Notes: generated by a model not told the origin, from the sequence alone. A DNA stretch of 64,000 nucleotides from Cytophagales bacterium Alg240-R148 (GCA_900537185.1 LS999826.1:1320379-1384378), one strand, 5' to 3'; counted from the first letter of the stretch, positions 34,453-44,387 are shown. Made by a program: numbers and translations.

Positions 34453-36120
34453 GTGAGAAACACGATATTTATATTATTGGGCTTTATTTTATTCAGTTGT
34501 TTTGAATCCAATGAAAGCCAATCTGTTGGAGCCGATTATATTTTTAAGAATGGCAAGGTGTATACTGTAAATGATTCTCTGGATTGGGCGGAAGCTGTGG
34601 CGGTTAAAGGAGATTCAATTGTATTTGTGGGGTCTGATAAGGCAGTGATGCAATGGCTTTCAGATAGTACAGAAGTAATCGACTTAAAAGGCAAAATGAT
34701 GCTTCCTGGTTTTATACAGAGCCATGTGCACCTTACTTTTGGAGCAGCTTTTGCACAAGGTGTTTGGCTTGCTGATTTGGAAACAGAAGAGGAATTTGTA
34801 GAGAAATTATCTACCTATTTAAAGGAAAACAGACAACTGGGCAATATCCGTGGATTTGGCTGGAAGAAATTTGCGTTTGATTCCAAAGGGCCTAATAAGT
34901 CCATTCTGGATGCTTTGGATAGTTTGCGACCAATAGAATTATTCGATATTACTGGGAAGTCTTCTTGGGTTAATAGCAAAGCACTGGACTCCGCTGGCTT
35001 GAACTCAGGTTCGCAAGGTTTGGCTTTAGAAGGGTTTCATTTCGATGCGAATGGGGAACTAACTGGTTTAATTGATGGGGTAGATGGAGCATTCAAAGTA
35101 TCCAATGCCATTGACTCTTTTAATATCGACTACCTGTCCGTAGGATTGGACACTTGGATTCCAGCTTTTTCAAGAGCTGGAATAACAACTTTGTTTGACC
35201 CGAGTTTTGTTACGATAAAAGATCAATTTAAAAGTTTGAAGATTTTAGCCAACCTAGACAAAGAGAATCGATTGCCTTTCAGAATTGTGGGGTCCTATAA
35301 AATTGATCCGGAACACAAAGATTTTATAGAGAAAATATCCAGTGAAAATGCTAAATATAGCTCCCTGAAAGCCTATGCAAATGTGCTTAAAATTGAAGTG
35401 GATGGTTCGGTGCGAGAGGTTTTGGGTAATATGAAACCCTTCTTATCTCAGGCAGACCTAAATGACTTGGTATTAGAAGGATTTAAAAACGAATTAAATA
35501 TTCATTTTCATGCAAATGCTGCTTCCAGTGTAAAAATGGTGCTAACGGCTCTTGAATTGGCACGGGAACAATTTCCAAATAAAGACATTAGAACGTCTTT
35601 GGCACATACTTTTTTGGTGGACCCAGCGGATATACCCAAGTTCAAGTCTGTTGGTTTGGTCGCTTCTTTTGCAGGAAACTGGTTTGGGCCGGATTATTTT
35701 AACAATCAAATTTTACAGCCAAAACGATCAAAAGCCAAGCTTGCCTATAATATAAATTCCTTTCATAAAGCCGGGGTCCGAGTTACATTGGGTTCTGACT
35801 GGCCTTTTTCGGCCTCCATGAGCACCATGAAAATATTACCTCAAATAGAAATGGTGCATACGCGTCAAGTGTTGGGCAGAGCCAAGGGGTCCATTTTAAA
35901 TCCAATGGACCAACGTCTGGAACTTGTAGCAGCTATACAGGCAGCCACAATAAATGGAGCTTACCAGTTACAGTTAGAAGATCAAATTGGATCTATTGAA
36001 GTTGGCAAAAAGGCGGATCTTGTAGTAATCAATAAAAACATATTCGAAATTGAACCAAATGCGATTCATAAACTGAAAGTTGAAATGACCATGTCGTATG
36101 GGGAAATAGTATACGAATAA
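34453..36120 (+). CDS. Amidohydrolase-family lipoprotein (YtcJ-like)
   Basis: 555 residues with a lipoprotein signal peptide (ILFSC, C16). An N-terminal cap strand region (DYIFKNGKVYTVNDS) precedes the metal-binding HxH in LPGFIQSHVHLTFG. Later come a lysine region (VLKIEVDGSVRE), histidines in NIHFHANAA and SLAHTFLV, and the catalytic aspartate in TLGSDWPFSAS. The composite domain closes with IGSIEVGKKADLVVINKN. This is the metal-dependent amidohydrolase 3 type; substrates of this branch are mostly unknown. The start is GTG: the ATG two bases before it reads straight into TGA. It is monocistronic, with a strong terminator downstream. Confidence 0.86.
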   Translation: MRNTIFILLGFILFSCFESNESQSVGADYIFKNGKVYTVNDSLDWAEAVAVKGDSIVFVGSDKAVMQWLSDSTEVIDLKGKMMLPGFIQSHVHLTFGAAFAQGVWLADLETEEEFVEKLSTYLKENRQLGNIRGFGWKKFAFDSKGPNKSILDALDSLRPIELFDITGKSSWVNSKALDSAGLNSGSQGLALEGFHFDANGELTGLIDGVDGAFKVSNAIDSFNIDYLSVGLDTWIPAFSRAGITTLFDPSFVTIKDQFKSLKILANLDKENRLPFRIVGSYKIDPEHKDFIEKISSENAKYSSLKAYANVLKIEVDGSVREVLGNMKPFLSQADLNDLVLEGFKNELNIHFHANAASSVKMVLTALELAREQFPNKDIRTSLAHTFLVDPADIPKFKSVGLVASFAGNWFGPDYFNNQILQPKRSKAKLAYNINSFHKAGVRVTLGSDWPFSASMSTMKILPQIEMVHTRQVLGRAKGSILNPMDQRLELVAAIQAATINGAYQLQLEDQIGSIEVGKKADLVVINKNIFEIEPNAIHKLKVEMTMSYGEIVYE

Positions 36121-36158
36121 AAAAAGAGGCCTGATGCAGATCAGGCCTCTTTTTTTTG
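36121..36158. terminator. Bidirectional terminator between convergent genes
   Basis: The 15-base arms (36121-36135 and 36140-36154, core AGAGGCCTGAT / ATCAGGCCTCT) flank a 4-base loop. There are A residues on the left and T residues on the right, so it can stop transcripts of both the amidohydrolase and the minus-strand coiled-coil gene ending at 36174. Confidence 0.88.
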
Positions 36159-36173
36159 TTTCTACCAGGTGGC

Positions 36174-36764
36174 TTAGAAACGAGTTTTTCCTTCTTCTAG
36201 TTTGTTGAGGGCCGTTTGCAAGTCCCTTCTCAGTTTGGTTTCTTTCTGAAATGAATTGGTCTTAAATTCCTTTAACTCGTGAATGGAAGCTTCCAAGTCT
36301 TTTTTTGCGTTATTCACATTTTTTCGATTGCTCTGCATTGTCAATAAAAGTATTACCACTCCGGCGATCAACAAAAGGATGAAGGTCCATACAAAAATAT
36401 TGTAACCCGATTTGGACAATTCCATGCCCAAGAAGTTGATATTTGAATTAAGCGATTCACTTGTTTCTAGATTGCTTTGCAGTTCGGTTATTTGTGTTTT
36501 TTTAGTTTCTAATTCCGACTCTAACGTGGAGACTCTAGATGCATGGGTTCGTATTTCTGATGCGCTGCTTTTTAGGGTGTCACCCAAAATTCTTTCAAAA
36601 AGTGTTAGATCTACTTTTTTGATGACTTTATATTGTTTAAATGTTTGTGCGCCATCTAACATTTCTTGGTAGTAAGACTGTATATCAAGACTGTCTGACA
36701 ATTGAGCATAACCAGAAAAACTAGAAAAAAGGAAAAATAAACAAAGGATTCGGCGTATAATCAT
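36174..36764 (-). CDS. Single-pass coiled-coil membrane protein
   Basis: 196 residues: signal peptide (to GYAQ, residue 21), an extracytoplasmic region with a coiled coil (ASEIRTHASRVSTLESELETKKTQITELQ, about 70-100), one membrane helix (about 125-143, WTFILLLIAGVVILLL), then a cytoplasmic coiled coil to the end. Proteins of this layout in Bacteroidota are sometimes labelled tRNA (guanine-N1)-methyltransferase; no methyltransferase motif is visible here and I regard that label as an error. Function unknown. It is upstream of nothing on its strand and ends at a shared terminator. Confidence 0.7.
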   Translation of the reverse strand: MIIRRILCLFFLFSSFSGYAQLSDSLDIQSYYQEMLDGAQTFKQYKVIKKVDLTLFERILGDTLKSSASEIRTHASRVSTLESELETKKTQITELQSNLETSESLNSNINFLGMELSKSGYNIFVWTFILLLIAGVVILLLTMQSNRKNVNNAKKDLEASIHELKEFKTNSFQKETKLRRDLQTALNKLEEGKTRF

Positions 36765-36900
36765 GGACTTTTTTAATGAGTTTAATGTAGTTGATACTTT
36801 AAGATTAATAATTATAAAAGTAATATCAAAATTTTAATAATAATCTGAAACGCAGATTAATAACAACAACAGTCGGTCAGTGGTCGGTTTGTACTTCGAA

Positions 36901-39654
36901 TCAATTATTAAAATGAGAAGGGAGGGTAATCGTAATCGTAGTCCCTTTCCCGAAAGTACTTTTTAAATCGATGTGGCCATTAAGTTTGTCGATGCTTTGT
37001 TTTACAATGTACATGCCCAACCCCGACCCATCTGAGTTTTCTGTTGCTCTATAAAACATGTCATAAATCTTACTCTGAAATGCCTCTTTAATGCCAATGC
37101 CATTGTCTTCAAACTTTAAAATGTAATGGAAGTCATCTTTAGATATCTCAATTTTTAAATAGGATTTTTTTGAATTAACATTTCTATACTTAAATGCGTT
37201 GGATATTATGTTTCCAAATATAATTCGGCAACGGAGTGCGTCGCTTTGAATCACAGATAGTCCATTTACGAAGTTCACATCGAGCTGCATGGTATTGAAT
37301 CCTTCTAAATATTCAATATCAGACAAACAATCTTTTATAATTTCGTTGATGTTTACATGCTCACTTTTCACTCCTAAGCGACTAATTTTAGAATACTCCA
37401 ACATTATTTTAATAAAGTCGTCCATTTTCAGGATGCGCTCTTCTATTTTATCAACAAATTCTTGTGTTAACATGGAGTTATCCATTTTCATAAGGTTGGT
37501 AAGGCCCAAAACAGAGCGCAAGGGTGCTCTAAGATCGTGCGAAGTTCTATATACCAACTGGTCTAATTCAAAATTGCGTTCTGATAGCTTTTCTAATGTT
37601 TCAATGAGGCTATCGCTATTGGAGCGCAGTTCTTCATTGGTGGCCGCCAATTCTTGCTCTTTGCTGGCCAATGATTTATTTCTTTTTAAGAGTTCTTTAT
37701 TAAGGCCTTTGAGTCTTTCTGCTGCTTCTTTTTCTATGCTAATATCGCGCACTGCACCATCAAAAACTTCATTCCCTTCGTTGTCTTTTGTTAAAATGTA
37801 ACTCATGGTACCCCAAAAGGTACTTCCGTCCGCTTTTTTAAACAGCGTCTCCACATTGGATAGGTGCCCTTTTTTTTCAATTGCTGGGGTAACGCCTGTT
37901 CTTTGGTTGGGCTTTGCATAAAGCGAAGTAGACGGGGTTTTGAGTACATCCTCCGGAGTCTTATACCCAAACATGGTAGCAAATGCATCATTTACATAGA
38001 TCAATCCGCCTGCGGCATAACTTCTGTAAATGCCCTCCGAAATGTTTTTGTTGATCGAATTGAGCATTACTTGGCTTTCTTTAACTTTTCGTTGGTAAAG
38101 GAGTTTTTTGGTAATATCGCGTACCGCGCCATCAAATAATAAATTGCCGTTTTGGTCTTTGGTGAGGTTGCTGCTCATTTCTCCCCAAAAAATAGAGCCA
38201 TCCTTTCTTTTAAACTTTATTTCTTCATTGATAATCTCCTTGTTGTTTTTCAGCAAATGGATTATTTTTTTACGCTCTTGGGCGTCGGCGTATAAATCAG
38301 CCGCGTTGATTTTAAGAATTTCATTTTCACTGTAGCCAAACAACTTTGCAAATGCAGGATTGACATAACCCAAACGGCCTTCTGGGTAACTTCTATAAAT
38401 ACCATCGGCAATGTTCTTGTGAATAGAGGTTATCATTTGTTGGCTCTCAATTAGTTTTTGTCTAAATCGAACTTTTTCAGTTATGTCCCTGCTAACCAAT
38501 AGAATAGCTTGCTTGCCTTTGTACAACATTTTGGAAGCATTGGTGGAAAACCATTTTTTAGATCCTTTTATGGTAGTTCTATGGTATTCTATTGGAGTAG
38601 ATTTTCCTTTAGAAATCACTTCGTTTAACATGTATTGTATGCGAGTCAGTTCTTCACCTTTTAAAAACTGATCCAAGTTGGCGCCTATTAGTTTGGCTTT
38701 GGTGCTGGAGAGCAATGCTTCGTTTTTGGTATAAATTTCTAGGTATATACCTTTTTCACTCAAAATGAACAACAAATCAGGGCTGGCATTTAATATTGCA
38801 TTGAGTCGTTCTTCGTTTTCGATCATTTCTTTGAACGACTTTAATTGCATGATCTTCATTCCTAAAAGGGAAAGGGTAGTTTCTAGAATTTCTATGTGCG
38901 TGTGATTGAAAAAGTGAAACCCCAGGTTTTTGCTAACCACGAACCCTTTAACTTGGTCATCGTAAACTATGGGAACAGCTAAGGTGGCGTGGTTTTCCGA
39001 ATTGTGATCAGAAAAATTCAGGTCAGAATTACAGGTGTATATATTTTTGTCCTCCATGCTGGAAACCATCCTTTGCAAAGGCAATGCATTTTCTTTGCAA
39101 TCTATTTTTTTTATGAAATCAAAAGTGGCTCCATTGTGCCTTTTTAAAATGAAATTGCCATCTGAATCCCTCCAGTATAACGCAGACTCGTTTAGCCCGA
39201 GTTGTTTTTCTAACATAGAGAAAAACTTAGTGATTACTTGTTTCTCACTCGAAGCGTTTGGCAACAGTCTTGCAAATTGATTGATAACTTTTTGATTGTT
39301 GAGAATATCAGGCCCTTGGCCCGAAGCGGTTGCCTTTTTCCAAACAGCCACCTGTACCTTTTGATGGTTCACTTCTAAGACATTTAAAGTAATATCATAA
39401 ACCGAAGCATTGGTTTTACATTCAACCTGGTGCGAGTTGTTTTGGTCTTCTTCTAACCATGCAACAAACTGTGCTGGAGTTATGGATTTTAAATGTTCGG
39501 TTATGGCTTGTAGACCAGTAGAATTGAGTAGTTCTTTTTGAAGACCAAACGCCGCAATGCATGCATCATTTAGGAAAAGAACCCCACCATTTTTGGGGTC
39601 ATGAACTGTAATAATGTCATCCAATTGGTTGAAAAAAAACTCAAAATCCTCCAT
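36901..39654 (-). CDS. Soluble multi-PAS/GAF sensor histidine kinase
   Basis: 917 residues without membrane helices. Approximate order: PAS (6-100), GAF-like (130-270), PAS (285-395), PAS (402-520), PAS (526-640), coiled coil (640-690), dimerisation domain with H706 in YRTSHDLRAPLRS, and ATPase with N-box SNAFKYRN (about 819), FEDNGIGI and SDGSGLGMYIVKQ. The third and fourth PAS units are tandem copies (SIHKNIADGIYRSYPEG / SINKNISEGIYRSYAAG). It probably senses a soluble ligand, redox state or light; no cofactor residue is diagnostic. No response regulator is adjacent. The promoter at 39685-39714 is one of the clearest in the window. Confidence 0.88.
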   Translation of the reverse strand: MEDFEFFFNQLDDIITVHDPKNGGVLFLNDACIAAFGLQKELLNSTGLQAITEHLKSITPAQFVAWLEEDQNNSHQVECKTNASVYDITLNVLEVNHQKVQVAVWKKATASGQGPDILNNQKVINQFARLLPNASSEKQVITKFFSMLEKQLGLNESALYWRDSDGNFILKRHNGATFDFIKKIDCKENALPLQRMVSSMEDKNIYTCNSDLNFSDHNSENHATLAVPIVYDDQVKGFVVSKNLGFHFFNHTHIEILETTLSLLGMKIMQLKSFKEMIENEERLNAILNASPDLLFILSEKGIYLEIYTKNEALLSSTKAKLIGANLDQFLKGEELTRIQYMLNEVISKGKSTPIEYHRTTIKGSKKWFSTNASKMLYKGKQAILLVSRDITEKVRFRQKLIESQQMITSIHKNIADGIYRSYPEGRLGYVNPAFAKLFGYSENEILKINAADLYADAQERKKIIHLLKNNKEIINEEIKFKRKDGSIFWGEMSSNLTKDQNGNLLFDGAVRDITKKLLYQRKVKESQVMLNSINKNISEGIYRSYAAGGLIYVNDAFATMFGYKTPEDVLKTPSTSLYAKPNQRTGVTPAIEKKGHLSNVETLFKKADGSTFWGTMSYILTKDNEGNEVFDGAVRDISIEKEAAERLKGLNKELLKRNKSLASKEQELAATNEELRSNSDSLIETLEKLSERNFELDQLVYRTSHDLRAPLRSVLGLTNLMKMDNSMLTQEFVDKIEERILKMDDFIKIMLEYSKISRLGVKSEHVNINEIIKDCLSDIEYLEGFNTMQLDVNFVNGLSVIQSDALRCRIIFGNIISNAFKYRNVNSKKSYLKIEISKDDFHYILKFEDNGIGIKEAFQSKIYDMFYRATENSDGSGLGMYIVKQSIDKLNGHIDLKSTFGKGTTITITLPSHFNN

Positions 39655-39684
39655 AATATGCCCTTCTTACCTCATTGAATATAA

Positions 39685-39714
39685 CAAAAATATAGCAAAA
39701 TTTAAAAAGTACAA
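39685..39714 (-). promoter_or_regulatory. Promoter of the multi-PAS kinase gene
   Basis: Minus strand TTG (39714 to 39712), 19 bases, then TATTTTTG (39692 to 39685), a perfect consensus. It predicts a leader of about 24 bases before the ATG. The rest of the 243-base gap to the tolC-like gene shows no gene. Confidence 0.75.
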
Positions 39715-39897
39715 TAACATAGAATTGATTGATTTTTTTTAATATTCTAATTTATGTATCTTCCCTTGCTCATCCTGGTGGTTTTTTAGCTGCATTGTGG
39801 GTTGTTATTTAAAAATATTAGAGGTATACATTGTTGGGGTTTATTCAAAAAACACAATTTTTAAATTTGGATTTTGGTAGTTTTACCTAATGTTATG

Positions 39898-41298
39898 TTA
39901 GTTGTACAGAGTGCCGGTAGCCCATTCTACGCCATATTGAGCAATGTTGTATTTGGAGATTAAACCAATGAGTTTCAACCTGGCTTCGATTAATTTTGTT
40001 TCTCTACTGTTAACTAAAAACAAAGAGCTTTCTCCTGAATCGAATTTCTGTTTTTCACCTTGTAACAAAAGGTCGTAGTTGACAACTGCCTCCGAAAATA
40101 GCGCAACTTGGTCTTCTAAAGTTGTCTGCTGGTTGTAATATTTTTTTACCTTGTTTTGAAGTTCCAATATTTTGTTTTGTTGGCTCAATTGGGTCTTTTC
40201 TATTTTTAGTTTGGTGAGTTGAATGTCTCCCCTCTGTTTTCTTAAGAATAGGGGAAAACTGAATTCAATACCCCATTTGTAGTTGTCTAAAGAGTAGTTT
40301 TCTTGGTTGCTGTAATCGCTGCTCAGGACATTGTATTTCAGATCTATTTTGGGCTTAAGTTTTTCTGATTTAAGCCTGCGGGTGAGTTCCATTGAACCCA
40401 GTTGGTAGTGGTACAATTGAATTTCTGGGTGGTGTATTAGGAGTTGTTCTAAAGCCTGTGTAAGGTTGGTAGCTCTTTGTTTATCCATTGTTCTAATTTC
40501 CTTGAAATCAGGAGGATGCAATTGGTCCGTAATTTCCAAAGGAGTATTATGTTCATACCAAAGAAAATTGGACAACTCAAGTGTTGCGTTTTTATAGGCA
40601 AGCATAGATTGGCTCTGGTTCATTTGCCTGTTTTGAACTTGAATATAAGCTTCTAAAGTGTCTATTGATGGTTTGTCACCTAGTACACTGCTTTGTTTAA
40701 CCGCTTCAAAACGGTCTAGAGCCAATTGTACTGATTCTTGGTGTATTGTATATTGATTCCATGCAGCGACCCATTTCCAATACTGTTGAATGGCATCAAA
40801 GTATAAATCATTCATCAATTTTTTTTGCTCTGCAAGGGTGGATTCTGTGAAAATGGAGGCTTGTTTTAAGGCTGCCCTTCTTTTGTCTAGGAACATCCCT
40901 TGGCCCAAAGGAACTTTTAAACCTGCATACCACAACCCTTCGGTAGGAACATTATTTTCTGGGTTGAGATATTCTCCTTTGTTTTGATCAAAACCAGTTT
41001 GCAGCTCTATTCCATACCATGTTGGAATTTTTAATCCAGTATTCAAAATGCTGTAGTACTCTTTTCCAACAAATTGCTTTTGGTCGTATTTTGCATGAAG
41101 GTAGGGGTCAAAACCGCCTTTCGATTTTCTTAAATTACTGTTTCCGGTAGATAGAAGAATTTTTCCTTGTTTGGAAACTGGATGGTAGTTGTCAACAAAC
41201 CATAACAATTGTTCTTGTGTGAAAACTTCTGTTTTTTCTTGTGCCTTTCCACAGAAGGCAAGCAGGAGTAAAAGTACTATGCTGAATAATGCTCTCAT
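39898..41298 (-). CDS. TolC-family outer-membrane efflux protein
   Basis: 466 residues with a signal peptide (to GKAQ, about residue 19). It shows the repeated helical-hairpin pattern of TolC proteins: LALDRFEAVKQSSVLGDKPSIDTLEAYIQVQNRQMNQ and a second copy-like segment with KFDSGESSLFLVNSRETKLIEARLKL. The last is the typical end of the second hairpin. It would form the outer-membrane channel of the type I export system encoded by the operon (TetR, ABC, HlyD, TolC). Its start overlaps the HlyD stop by one base, so expression should be coupled. Confidence 0.88.
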   Translation of the reverse strand: MRALFSIVLLLLLAFCGKAQEKTEVFTQEQLLWFVDNYHPVSKQGKILLSTGNSNLRKSKGGFDPYLHAKYDQKQFVGKEYYSILNTGLKIPTWYGIELQTGFDQNKGEYLNPENNVPTEGLWYAGLKVPLGQGMFLDKRRAALKQASIFTESTLAEQKKLMNDLYFDAIQQYWKWVAAWNQYTIHQESVQLALDRFEAVKQSSVLGDKPSIDTLEAYIQVQNRQMNQSQSMLAYKNATLELSNFLWYEHNTPLEITDQLHPPDFKEIRTMDKQRATNLTQALEQLLIHHPEIQLYHYQLGSMELTRRLKSEKLKPKIDLKYNVLSSDYSNQENYSLDNYKWGIEFSFPLFLRKQRGDIQLTKLKIEKTQLSQQNKILELQNKVKKYYNQQTTLEDQVALFSEAVVNYDLLLQGEKQKFDSGESSLFLVNSRETKLIEARLKLIGLISKYNIAQYGVEWATGTLYN

Positions 41299-42653
41299 TA
41301 TTTGTTTTTATTCACCGTCAATTTTTTGTCTTGGATCGCGTAATAGTCGGGTGGAAATCCGTTCAAATGGCGCCATAATTCGTACCAAATGGGTACATTT
41401 TTTAAGAGGGCCATGCCATTGGCTCCTGAACCAACTCTAAGTTCGGATGGCCAAGCATTTTCTTCGGGGTCCTGCGCCACTAAGATGCGGTATTGCCCAT
41501 TGGAACTAATGGAGTTGTCTATGGCAATTACTTTGCCACCGAAGGTTCCGTATGACAGATTGGGCCATCCAGAAAACACTATGGTGGGCCAACCATCAAA
41601 AATAAATCGTATGTTTTGCCCTATATTGATTAGTGGCAAATCCATCGGACGCACATACATGGCCACTGCTAATTCATAGTGAGCAGGCATGATATTTACA
41701 ATGTCTTCTCCTTCTTTTACGGTTTCGCCTATTCCGGACTTAAGCGCCTTGGTAATGTATCCGTTTTGTGGGGCTGTAATGTGATAAAATCCCGTTCGAA
41801 CCGAATAATTCATATATTGGTTTTGCATTTTTGTAACCAAGGCCTCAGCGTCGTACATAGCAGACAGGGCAGAGTACTTTTCCGATTCAGCTTTTGATAA
41901 TTTGTCTCTATATTGATTTTCAATGGTGCTCAATTCAACTTTGGCATTGATTAGTTGGTTGCGGCTACTCAATAATTTGTTTTCAGCATTTATTTTTTTT
42001 GCTTGTAGCTCTTGCAGTTTCACTTTTCGAGTTTCGAAGTCGGTTAAGGACTTTAGCCCACTTTTATAGAGTGCTTCCATTCTGGTCATTTGCTCGTTGG
42101 CAATTTTTAAATTGCTTTTTGCTACTTGTACATTGATGCTGTCCACTTGAATTTTTAGAGAAGCCTGCTTGATGTAGTTTTTACCTTGTTCAATTTTAAG
42201 TTTTTTAGTATTGAATAAGGCATCAATTTGGGCGTCCAAAGACTTTACTTTTTCCATATAAGAATCAACTGCCAATTCTTTTGATTTAATTTGGTCTTCT
42301 GTTCGACCAAGTAAGTTGGGGTCAAAATAAGCGTCTTTGACTTCTGAAATGAACAATATAGTGTCTCCTTTTTTTACATAGTCTCCTTCATTGACGTGCC
42401 ATTTTTCGATTCTTCCTGCAATTACAGAATGGATGGTTTGCGGTTTTTGATCGGGTTGTAAGGAGGTTACTTGTCCTTTAGATTGGATGTTTTGCGTCCA
42501 GGGCAGAAACAAAACACAGCATAGTATAACAAAAGAAACTATTAAAAGTTTGGTGAAAATTTTACCTGCTTTATAGTCTTTTACCATCCCAAAGGATGGA
42601 TACAACTTTTTGTCAATTTTGCTCTCAATTCTTTTGTTGCTAATGTTAAGCAT
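41298..42653 (-). CDS. HlyD-family periplasmic adaptor protein
   Basis: 451 residues: a cytoplasmic N-terminus, one membrane helix (about 35-52, LLIVSFVILCCVLFLPW), a first lipoyl half-motif (IAGRIEKWHVNEGDYVKKGDTILFI), a long coiled-coil hairpin (about 115-290), the second lipoyl half (ITAPQNGYITKALKSGIGETVKEGEDIV), and a beta-barrel end. It bridges the ABC protein in the inner membrane to the TolC-like channel. It follows the ABC gene by three bases. The C-terminal part after the barrel (VGSGANGMALLKNVPIWYELWRHLNGFPPDYY) is typical of adaptors paired with this Bacteroidota ABC family. Confidence 0.88.
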   Translation of the reverse strand: MLNISNKRIESKIDKKLYPSFGMVKDYKAGKIFTKLLIVSFVILCCVLFLPWTQNIQSKGQVTSLQPDQKPQTIHSVIAGRIEKWHVNEGDYVKKGDTILFISEVKDAYFDPNLLGRTEDQIKSKELAVDSYMEKVKSLDAQIDALFNTKKLKIEQGKNYIKQASLKIQVDSINVQVAKSNLKIANEQMTRMEALYKSGLKSLTDFETRKVKLQELQAKKINAENKLLSSRNQLINAKVELSTIENQYRDKLSKAESEKYSALSAMYDAEALVTKMQNQYMNYSVRTGFYHITAPQNGYITKALKSGIGETVKEGEDIVNIMPAHYELAVAMYVRPMDLPLINIGQNIRFIFDGWPTIVFSGWPNLSYGTFGGKVIAIDNSISSNGQYRILVAQDPEENAWPSELRVGSGANGMALLKNVPIWYELWRHLNGFPPDYYAIQDKKLTVNKNK

Positions 42654-42656
42654 TTT

Positions 42657-44378
42657 CTAGTTGTTTGCGTAAATATTGTTGTACCATGGCATTTCTTTCA
42701 TTTCATCCAAAGTACCGTCGGCAATTAAAGTACCTTTGTCCAAAACAGCTACTTGGTCAAACATGGCTGCAATTTTGGGGTTGTTGGAAACCGCAATTAC
42801 TGTACACCGTAAACTTAATAAATGGTGGATGAACCGCATTTTGTCCGGCTCATTGAGCTGGTTGAACATGTCGTCTACAAGAATAATTTTGGGTTGACCT
42901 GCCAAAGACCTTGCTAAGATAATTTTGGAACGTACACTTTTGGGAAGGTTCCTTCCCTCTGGTAACAATATGGAGTCATACCCATCTTCCAATGAAGCAA
43001 CAAATTCTGTGAGCCCCACTGCACTAACGATATGTTGTAGCTCTTTTATGTCTATTCCTTTTTTACCTAAAGAGATGTTCTCTTCTAAGGTTCCTTTGAA
43101 AATGTCTTCTTTGGCAAGACAGTCTCCAATTATTGAACGCAATGGTGCTTTGCCCCATTTTTGAATGGGGACATTGTTGTATAGTATACTGCCCGAAAAG
43201 GATTCGTACAATCCGGCAATAAGTTGTAAAAGCAACGATTTTCCCGAACCATTGAATCCGGACAGACAGATTTTTTGACCTGCTTCAAAAATGAGGCTTA
43301 AATCTGAAATTTCGTTTTTGGTAGAGTGGGTAAATTTAAAATTGAGGTTGTTGACACGAACAGATAAACTTTCCATTGTAGCGATATCTGGTTGGATTCC
43401 CTCATCTTCTTCCAAGTCAATATCGGTTACTAACCCAATTTTTTCAATCGCTGTTAAAACGTCGTAAATCGTTTCCATGCTTACTATTAACTTTTCAACA
43501 GAAGCCAACACCAAAATGATAATGATTTCCGAGGCAACAAATTGACCAATATTCATTTGTTCGTTAATGACTAGCAGACCTCCAATAATTAGCAAGCCTG
43601 CAGCTACCACCACTTTGAACCCAAGAAGGTTCAAGTATTGCAGCATTAAGACTTTAAAATGGGCTTTCCTGGAGGTTAAATAAGATTGTACCAATTGATC
43701 TGTTTTGTGTAGTGGCAGCGGTGTTTCTCCAGCAAGTTTGAAGGTTTCCATGGCTCTGGCCATTTCCTCTAACCAGTGGGCAACTTCGTATTTGTGTTTG
43801 GATTCAATAAGACTGGTTTTTAATCCTTTTTGAGCTGTTAGCTTGAAAATAAGGTATAAAATCACAAACAACACCACGCTGAAAAGAATAAAAAACGAAT
43901 GGTAAAGCGAAAGCAAGAGCAAACCAAAAATAACTTGAAGGCTGGCTGTGGAGAAATCCATTAAAATTTTTGATAGTCCTTTTTGAACAGAAAATGTATC
44001 AAAAAACCTATTCACCAATTCTGGTAAATAGGAGCGATCCAACTCTTCTAGTTTCATTTTAGGAATTCTATAGGCGAACTCAAAAGCCGATCGTGTGAAA
44101 ATCTTTTGTTGTAGGTTTTCTGAAATGCTCAATTGAATTAATTGCATGGCACCAGAGAGGCCAATACCACCGATCACCAGTACCAATAAAACGATCCAGG
44201 AGGTAGAAACTTGCCCTCCCCGAATCAAGTTAATAATAGCCTGAATCCCCAAAGGAAGGGATAGAGTAACGATGCCACTGAACAGAGCATATACATAAAT
44301 ACTCAGTATTTCTTGTTTGTCAACTTTTAGCAAATTGAAAAACCGTGCAAGTGGAGATGTTCTGATTATTTCTTTCAT
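42657..44378 (-). CDS. Type I ABC exporter with degenerate nucleotide-binding domain
   Basis: 573 residues. Six-helix exporter membrane domain (about 20-310), then a nucleotide-binding domain from about 335. Walker A is intact (GFNGSGKS, 374-381). The other motifs are not canonical: the Q-loop glutamine is alanine in IGDCLAKEDIF (A422), the signature LSGGQ reads NLPKSV (477-482), the residue after the Walker B aspartate is Asp rather than Glu (IILVDD, D503), and the H-loop histidine is Asn (IAVSNNP, N532). No peptidase domain precedes the membrane part. As the only ABC gene in the operon it should form a homodimer, so both sites would be altered. It may still move substrate with slow or regulated hydrolysis. 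Confidence 0.85.
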   Translation of the reverse strand: MKEIIRTSPLARFFNLLKVDKQEILSIYVYALFSGIVTLSLPLGIQAIINLIRGGQVSTSWIVLLVLVIGGIGLSGAMQLIQLSISENLQQKIFTRSAFEFAYRIPKMKLEELDRSYLPELVNRFFDTFSVQKGLSKILMDFSTASLQVIFGLLLLSLYHSFFILFSVVLFVILYLIFKLTAQKGLKTSLIESKHKYEVAHWLEEMARAMETFKLAGETPLPLHKTDQLVQSYLTSRKAHFKVLMLQYLNLLGFKVVVAAGLLIIGGLLVINEQMNIGQFVASEIIIILVLASVEKLIVSMETIYDVLTAIEKIGLVTDIDLEEDEGIQPDIATMESLSVRVNNLNFKFTHSTKNEISDLSLIFEAGQKICLSGFNGSGKSLLLQLIAGLYESFSGSILYNNVPIQKWGKAPLRSIIGDCLAKEDIFKGTLEENISLGKKGIDIKELQHIVSAVGLTEFVASLEDGYDSILLPEGRNLPKSVRSKIILARSLAGQPKIILVDDMFNQLNEPDKMRFIHHLLSLRCTVIAVSNNPKIAAMFDQVAVLDKGTLIADGTLDEMKEMPWYNNIYANN

Positions 44379-44387
44379 AAAGACAGG

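Noticed and set aside
36174-36764. tRNA (guanine-N1)-methyltransferase label for the coiled-coil membrane protein
   Set aside because: The protein has a signal peptide, a coiled coil and a membrane helix but no methyltransferase motif.
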